The notes beneath the pieces were generated by a model that was given only the letters and a program-made list of their open reading frames with translations, had not been told where the DNA came from and did not search any database. The translations under genes were made by a program, and so were the position numbers. This document shows positions 53,547 through 58,118 of a stretch of DNA of 58,118 nucleotides, one piece after another (within the stretch, counting starts at the first letter, position 1; each line of letters opens with the position of its first letter). The stretch is from Maledivibacter sp. (GTDB lineage Bacteria; Bacillota; Clostridia; Peptostreptococcales; Caminicellaceae), in assembly GCA_025210375.1 (NCBI GenBank), contig JAOASB010000048.1, positions 1 through 58,118 of the forward strand. Direction: 5' to 3'.

Positions 53547-54119
53547 TTACAAATCAGCTAATTTTTTTTGTGCTTCTTCTAAATAAATTTTTTCTAAAAT
53601 TTTTATGAAACTTACTAACTCTTTTTTATTTAATTTATATATATACCTCTTATTTTCTTCAGACTCAATTAAGCCTATTGTCATATACCCGGTTTCACTA
53701 TAAAATTTAAGCTTTATATCATGATTAATATATATTTCATAATTATTTTCATTAAGTCCTATGCCTTCTCTTATGAACTCTTCATCCTCAACCTTTTTTT
53801 TATAAAGTGACTTTATACTTGCTATAACTACTTTTCTATTTTTACCTTCCTCCAGATCAATGCCTGTCGTCGATTGAGCGTCATTTACTATACTCATCTT
53901 TTTAACATCATTAAAGACATCATTAGCTCCAAACTCTGTTTGCCCATAATTTCCAATCTTTTTTGGAACTAACTCAATATCCTTTTTTTCTAAATTTTCT
54001 TTAATGATAACCTTATCATTGCTTTTTCTAATAACGATTCTATATGTTATAGCAGCACTAATTGTAGATAGAATTATAAGACATACAATGAATGTAAAAA
54101 CATTTTTTTTATCAAACAT
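53547..54119 (-). CDS. Membrane-anchored protein of unknown function
   Basis: A 190-residue protein not recognised by me. Residues 7-29 form one membrane segment (TFIVCLIILSTISAAITYRIVI). The rest would lie outside the cell and is rich in Lys/Glu. It includes a beta-rich stretch YEIYINHDIKLKFYSETGYMTIGLI near 127-151 and a C-terminal helix (about 165-190). It has no cysteines in the outer part and no repeats. It is flanked by the LCP gene on one side (behind a terminator) and the antiporter on the other, and appears to be its own transcript. A sporulation or envelope role would be a guess. Confidence 0.6.
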   Translation of the reverse strand: MFDKKNVFTFIVCLIILSTISAAITYRIVIRKSNDKVIIKENLEKKDIELVPKKIGNYGQTEFGANDVFNDVKKMSIVNDAQSTTGIDLEEGKNRKVVIASIKSLYKKKVEDEEFIREGIGLNENNYEIYINHDIKLKFYSETGYMTIGLIESEENKRYIYKLNKKELVSFIKILEKIYLEEAQKKLADL

Positions 54120-54232
54120 CCCTTTATTATCCTTTCCTACTCTAAATCCTCTTGACTTATTGGCTTAGCAAATTACACAATCACCATCTATAAAACCCTA
54201 TGCCCCATCTATCTGCTCTATTACAATTACAA

Positions 54233-54262
54233 TAAAAAAAAGCGGCTTTATATCAGCCGCTT
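54233..54262 (-). terminator. Terminator of the LCP gene
   Basis: Stem AAGCGGCT / AGCCGCTT with a 7-base loop and a minus-strand run of eight T. Note its likeness to the hairpin duplicated at H copy 1; no H element is present here. Confidence 0.85.
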
Positions 54263-54323
54263 CAAAACATCGTTTACAATAATTCCCCTTAAGACCTAGG
54301 AGTCTTGGATACCGCCTAATATT

Positions 54324-55301
54324 TTATTGTTCTCCAGAACCATTCTTATATATTTGTATCATTAGATTTTTAGTTTCCGTTGAATCATATATATAGTATG
54401 ATATTCCCTTAGGCTTACCAGGAAGAGTATATGTCTCAATATCATTTTCAGAAATTCCTACCGCCTTTGTAGCATAGTATACTATTTGATCTAGTTCCAT
54501 ATCGGTTTTTACAAATTTAAATACAGTACGAGCAACTGCAGGTAGTTTTTTAAGGTTTAATGCACTTTTAGCCGCAGATTTTACAAACTGCTTTTGACGC
54601 TTTATTCTACCTATATCCCCGTCAGAATGAGTACCATCATTATTTTTTCTATACCGTAAAAACTTTATAGCGTCCTTACCCTTCAACACCCTAGTACCCT
54701 TCTTAAAATGAATATGAAGAGGTGGCTTAGAATAGGGGTCATCATAGTCCATATTAAAGGGAATATTAACCTTTACTCCCCCAAGGGAATCAACTATATT
54801 CTCTACTCCTTTATAGGACATTGTCACATAATGATGAATAGGAACCTTTAGAATATTGGCAACAGCCTTCATAACACCTTCTGGCCCACCGCCATTGTCT
54901 CTTTTAAATCCATATACCGCATTGATTTTCTTTTGATCTGCTCTAGTATAGCCAGCTGTTTCATGATAAGTATCCCTCGGTATAGAGATCAAATCCACCT
55001 TTTTACTTTCAGGATCAAAGCTAGCTAAAATCATCGTATCGGTTCTAGTTCCTTCTAATCCCATAAGTAAAACATTTATTCTGCTACTTTTTTCTGTAAG
55101 TTTTTGGAGTTCTGTTTTCTCTATTTTTTTTGGTTTCTCAGGAGCTTCATTAGCACTTTGTTCAGGAATGGGATCTGGATCAGGCTTAATAGCATTACTT
55201 GGACCATCATTTGGCATCTTTAATATTGCCAGTACAACCCCTCCAAACAAAAGAGTGAAACAGACAAAAGCTATTGCAAATATTTTTATAAATGATTTCA
55301 T
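54324..55301 (-). CDS. LytR-CpsA-Psr (LCP) family cell-wall polymer ligase
   Basis: Attaches teichoic acids or capsule-type polymers to peptidoglycan outside the cell. The 325-residue protein has an N-terminal membrane anchor (about 4-27) and a Pro/Lys linker (35-65). The LCP domain follows: INVLLMGLEGTRTDTMILASFD near 76-97 and LISIPRDT near 104-111 with the catalytic-type Arg-Asp. LGGVKVNIPF and FLRYRKNNDGTHSDGDIGRIKRQKQF with RxR/Asp motifs come later. The ATG at 55301 was chosen for GGAAGGTG upstream. It ends at a clear terminator. Confidence 0.92.
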   Translation of the reverse strand: MKSFIKIFAIAFVCFTLLFGGVVLAILKMPNDGPSNAIKPDPDPIPEQSANEAPEKPKKIEKTELQKLTEKSSRINVLLMGLEGTRTDTMILASFDPESKKVDLISIPRDTYHETAGYTRADQKKINAVYGFKRDNGGGPEGVMKAVANILKVPIHHYVTMSYKGVENIVDSLGGVKVNIPFNMDYDDPYSKPPLHIHFKKGTRVLKGKDAIKFLRYRKNNDGTHSDGDIGRIKRQKQFVKSAAKSALNLKKLPAVARTVFKFVKTDMELDQIVYYATKAVGISENDIETYTLPGKPKGISYYIYDSTETKNLMIQIYKNGSGEQ

Positions 55302-55594
55302 AAACTCACCTTCCAATATATAAGTCACTACTAATAGTATTATATAAAATATATGTATTTACATATTAATAGAAATTCAAGGGCATTAAGCTCTTTTATT
55401 TAATACCGCAAAGTTCATAATTCCCCCAATCAAATCATAACATACTACAACCCTAACCAAGAATATTTTAGAGCAATATACCAAGTATTATTTTATCATA
55501 TAATACAGGTACTTTAATAATTAATTTTTTATTACAAAGTTAAAAATGGGATGTCCCAAGAAAATAGTGCCCTTAGTTCATCCCTCCAATTCTC

Positions 55595-55927
55595 CTAATG
55601 CATCATTGCTTCTAGGGCAAAACCAACCACTAGCATTACTATACCCATCAACGCTGGAGCAATCCCTTCTCCTCCACGTGTTGGATCCTCAAAACCTTCT
55701 TTTTTATTCCTAGCAAAATATCCTTTTCTTATTTTAGGTGTGCCAATCAATAAACCCGATGAGATAACACTGGCTATTAATCCAGCCCCAAGCACGAAAA
55801 TATAAGCCCCCTTGAGAAAATGCCATCCCTTAAATAATGAGAACCCACCCCCAATCACAGTGAAAACAGCAGAATAAATTAGACCTTTCAATAGATATTT
55901 AAATATTGCTCTTATCACAATAATCAT
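55595..55927 (-). CDS. Small hydrophobic membrane protein, unknown function
   Basis: About 110 residues, not recognised. It has three to four membrane segments (about 12-30, 35-52, 56-63 and 88-107). A basic/polar loop KIRKGYFARNKKEGFEDPTRGGEG lies between the third and fourth (about 66-86). No cysteine pair or known motif. The ATG at 55927 with GGAG six bases upstream is preferred; another start lies 4 codons up. It lies downstream of the lysC terminator. Function cannot be inferred. Confidence 0.55.
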   Translation of the reverse strand: MIIVIRAIFKYLLKGLIYSAVFTVIGGGFSLFKGWHFLKGAYIFVLGAGLIASVISSGLLIGTPKIRKGYFARNKKEGFEDPTRGGEGIAPALMGIVMLVVGFALEAMMH

Positions 55928-56026
55928 TCCTTTCTCCAATAAGTCATATTCCCTACCTTCACTTACTATACTTAATAAGTATTTATATAGAGATTTCAGT
56001 CGAAACTTGTAGCTCCCTATATTATA

Positions 56027-56068
56027 TCAAAAAAGAAAGGGGACTGTCATATATAACAGTCCCCTTTC
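56027..56068 (-). terminator. Terminator of lysC
   Basis: Perfect 13 bp stem GAAAGGGGACTGT and complement with an 8-base loop, followed on the minus strand by TTTTTTGAT. Canonical, 126 bp after the lysC stop. Confidence 0.85.
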
Positions 56069-56193
56069 AATATATATCCATATGGGGGTATGAATATCAA
56101 ATTAATATTGCCCAAAAGAATCTACTTTTGAGCAGGCTATTATCTAATAGCCATAGGTTCTGATTACTGGTATAATTGCCTAATATTTATATA

Positions 56194-57399
56194 TTATAAA
56201 TTAAATTCCTTTGCCACAGCAATTACCGCCTTTTCTTTGTCATGTGTATTGATTGTATAGGATATCCTAATTTCAGAGGTTGTTACTTGCTTGAATTCTA
56301 TTTCTTCTTCAGCAAATATCTTAAACATCTTAGAAGCAACCCCAGATTGACTTTTCATTCCTATTCCAACAACAGACAGCTTAGTTATATCCTTTTCAAC
56401 ATCAATTTCAATTTCTTGAAGTTTACTTTTTATATCTGACATTAACTTATCAATTGAAAATTTATCTTCTTTAGGAGCAGTAAATGAAATATTTACTCGC
56501 CCACGTGATGGTGCCGTTTGACTGATCATATCAACATTTATATCATTAGAAGCCAGTTTTTCAAATATCATAGATATATTTCCTACCGCATAGGGAACAT
56601 GATTGATAGTTATCATCATATCATCGTCACTAACAGATAATCCAGTAATGACTTTACTTTCCATAGACTCATCAAACTCCTTTATATAAGTTCCTGGCCA
56701 ATCTTCAGTACTTAAAGCCACATATATGGGAACATTAAATCTTTGTGCAATTTCTATTGACCTGGTCTCCATTACTCCTGCACCTAAGCTTGCCATTTCT
56801 ACCATTTCTTCATAACATATATAGTCTAACTTTTTAGCAACCTTATAAAGTCTAGGATCAACTGTATAAATTCCATCTACATCCGTATATATCTCACAAA
56901 CCGAACCTAGCTTAGCAGCTAAAGCTACAGCTGTTGTATCTGAACCGCCTCTACCTAAGGTGGTTATATTACCGTCTCCATCTACTCCTTGAAAACCTGC
57001 TACAACCACGATTTTTCCTTCACTAATGTGCTTCTTCACATTTTCAATCTCTATATCTGTTATCCTCGCCTTGGTATGAAAGCCCTTGGTAAGTATACCA
57101 GCCTGGGGTCCCGTAAGAGATATGGAATCGTATCCCAGTTCCTTTAAAGCTATTGATAACAATGCTATTGATACCTGTTCTCCACTTGACATAAGCATAT
57201 CTAGCTCTCTTCTATCGGGAGTCAATGATATTTCATCGGCCATTCCTAGAAGTATATCCGTTGTTTTACCCATTGCTGAAACAACAACTACAACAGCATC
57301 CCCTTTGGCTCTACTCTTAGCCACCCTCTGGGCCACATTCTTTATTTTGTCTATCGTACCTACGGAAGTCCCTCCATATTTTTGAACTACTATCGCCAT
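56194..57399 (-). CDS. lysC: Aspartate kinase, lysine-riboswitch controlled
   Basis: Phosphorylates aspartate, the first step to lysine, DAP, methionine and threonine. The 401-residue monofunctional enzyme starts with [10 protein letters not shown] (5-14). It has [11 protein letters not shown] near 71-81, [27 protein letters not shown] near 130-155 and two C-terminal ACT domains (about 263-401). AGGTGAG precedes the ATG. A lysine riboswitch and intrinsic terminator precede the gene, so it is the lysine-sensitive isozyme. DAP is also needed for spore peptidoglycan and dipicolinate, so this gene matters to sporulation. Confidence 0.96.
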   Translation of the reverse strand: MAIVVQKYGGTSVGTIDKIKNVAQRVAKSRAKGDAVVVVVSAMGKTTDILLGMADEISLTPDRRELDMLMSSGEQVSIALLSIALKELGYDSISLTGPQAGILTKGFHTKARITDIEIENVKKHISEGKIVVVAGFQGVDGDGNITTLGRGGSDTTAVALAAKLGSVCEIYTDVDGIYTVDPRLYKVAKKLDYICYEEMVEMASLGAGVMETRSIEIAQRFNVPIYVALSTEDWPGTYIKEFDESMESKVITGLSVSDDDMMITINHVPYAVGNISMIFEKLASNDINVDMISQTAPSRGRVNISFTAPKEDKFSIDKLMSDIKSKLQEIEIDVEKDITKLSVVGIGMKSQSGVASKMFKIFAEEEIEFKQVTTSEIRISYTINTHDKEKAVIAVAKEFNL

Positions 57400-57465
57400 G
57401 TTCTCACCTGCCTGTACCTTATTAAGATCATATCTTTTTAATATTAATATTTTGCCCTAATAAAT

Positions 57466-57501
57466 AAAAAAACAGCCAAGAGCAAAAGGCAACCATGACT
57501 G
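57466..57501 (-). terminator. Expression-platform terminator of the lysine riboswitch
   Basis: CAGTCA (57496-57501) and TGGCTG (57473-57478) can pair with a 17-base loop, followed by seven T. It lies between the aptamer and lysC, where lysine binding would favour its formation. Confidence 0.65.
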
Positions 57502-57529
57502 AAACTATCATATAAAGACCTCTCACCCC

Positions 57530-57719
57530 GTGTAAATTAGCACTCCTTAGGAAGATCGGGCAATCAACCGTAGACAGTACTATACCTATTTAGTATAGTC
57601 CCAATATATTATTTTAGGGAAAATAATATATTTCGGCAGTTATACCTTTCCTATTGGCCTTAAGCTTCCCTATAACTAAGCTATAGTACTTATCATAACT
57701 GCATCCTCTTAATTTACAC
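57530..57719 (-). ncRNA. Lysine riboswitch (L box) aptamer
   Basis: Five-way-junction aptamer of about 190 nt upstream of lysC. P1 is a perfect pair GTGTAAATTA / TAATTTACAC. The conserved AGAGGATGCA...GATAAGTA, GAAAGG, GCCGAAA and ACTGTC blocks of the L box are all visible. The P2 stem is GCAGTTAT / ATAACTGC, P4 is TATATTATTTT / AAAATAATATA and P5 is ACTATAC / GTATAGT. Lysine binding to such aptamers turns off transcription or translation of lysine genes. Confidence 0.93.
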
Positions 57720-57747
57720 TTAAAGGATTATTTATTCATTTCCTTGA

Positions 57748-57776
57748 ATTTTATCACAATTGTTACATTTTGTCAA
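57748..57776 (-). promoter_or_regulatory. lysC promoter
   Basis: Minus-strand -35 TTGACA (57771-57776), 17 bp spacer, -10 TAAAAT (57748-57753) with TG one base upstream (extended -10). The start would be about 20 bp before riboswitch P1. Confidence 0.8.
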
Positions 57777-57815
57777 TATTTAGAATTCCTTAAATCATTA
57801 TAATTATTTCAATAT

Positions 57816-57940
57816 CTGAGCAAATTACATAATTACAATCCTCAAAAACTCACTACTACATATGATCTTAAATGCCCTAGAGCCATACCCCATCTATTAT
57901 GCAATTGTGATAAGTAAAAGTTATACAATTCCCTCAATTA
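57816..57940 (-). repeat. M-family repeat, short form, copy 6
   Basis: About 125 bp, opposite orientation to copy 1, ends CTGAGCAAATTACATAATTA and TTCCCTCAATTA. The interior is shorter than full copies and most like copy 2. It contains an extra internal TTATGCAATT end, as if a short copy were joined to a second fragment. Confidence 0.65.
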
Positions 57941-57961
57941 ATGATATAATCTTTAAAAAAC

Positions 57962-58118
57962 TGAGGAAATTGCATAGCTCTTACTTGGCTAAACCTAATA
58001 TGCGAATATCATCCTTGATTTAATTGCTTAAGATATAAGCATATTTGATGGTATGGCTTTGAAGAATTTTAGACTACATATGGCAGATAGTTTTTGCAGA
58101 AGGTAATTATGCAATTTG
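57962..58118 (+). repeat. M-family repeat, copy 7 (runs to the window edge)
   Basis: At least 157 bp, same orientation as copies 1, 4 and 5, from TGAGGAAATTGCATAG to TTATGCAATTTG at the last base. With copy 6 it fills the end of the 719 bp region right of lysC, which otherwise holds only the riboswitch and promoter. Confidence 0.75.

Overview
This window is a stretch of low-GC chromosome from an endospore-forming, probably strictly anaerobic Firmicute (Clostridia; a Tissierellales-like lineage is my best guess, not proven). Evidence: sporulation genes spoIIE, yabP, yabQ, spoVT, spoVB and spoVG; AT-rich intergenic DNA; strong SD sequences with frequent TTG and GTG starts; a Na+-translocating decarboxylase module. 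Nearly everything is on the minus strand; only murC is clearly on plus. Nothing looks like a prophage, plasmid or CRISPR array.

Right to left (direction of transcription): a lysine riboswitch and lysC; a small membrane protein; an LCP ligase; an anchored unknown protein; a CPA2 antiporter with a PII-like protein; murC (divergent). Then comes a block matching the Bacillus subtilis purR to lysS order: purR, spoVG, glmU, prs, pth, mfd, a PrsA-like foldase, spoVT, spoVB-like, mazG/yabN, hup, rqcP, yabP, yabQ, divIC, yabR, ppx/gppA, four tRNAs (Leu, Met, Val, Asp), spoIIE, tldD-tldE, yabS (vWA), yabT (kinase), tilS, ftsH. On the far side are birA, coaX, dusB, greA, lysS and the tandem promoters of an rRNA operon that lies off the left edge.

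Between ftsH and birA sits a metabolic island: an FlK-like thioesterase, an AspT-type permease with a DUF3870 protein, a family I CoA transferase, split methylmalonyl-CoA mutase, MeaB, epimerase, and the four subunits of Na+-pumping methylmalonyl-CoA decarboxylase (A, D, C, B), followed by the biotin ligase birA. Together these give the cycle succinate -> succinyl-CoA -> methylmalonyl-CoA -> propionyl-CoA + CO2, with CoA recycled to succinate and a sodium gradient as the energy product.

The intergenic DNA is unusually rich in short non-coding repeats of at least five families, which I call M (about 160 bp, inverted ends), P (50-105 bp palindromes), F (hairpins of about 130-205 bp), H (150 bp structured) and R (GCAAGTT-like runs and hairpins). 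The most unusual is H. Two copies each sit between two copies of a different transcription-terminator hairpin, as if insertion had duplicated the whole terminator (22 bp and 32 bp). F copies show matched changes in both arms. One P copy lies inside an M copy, and one F copy lies inside the decarboxylase operon.
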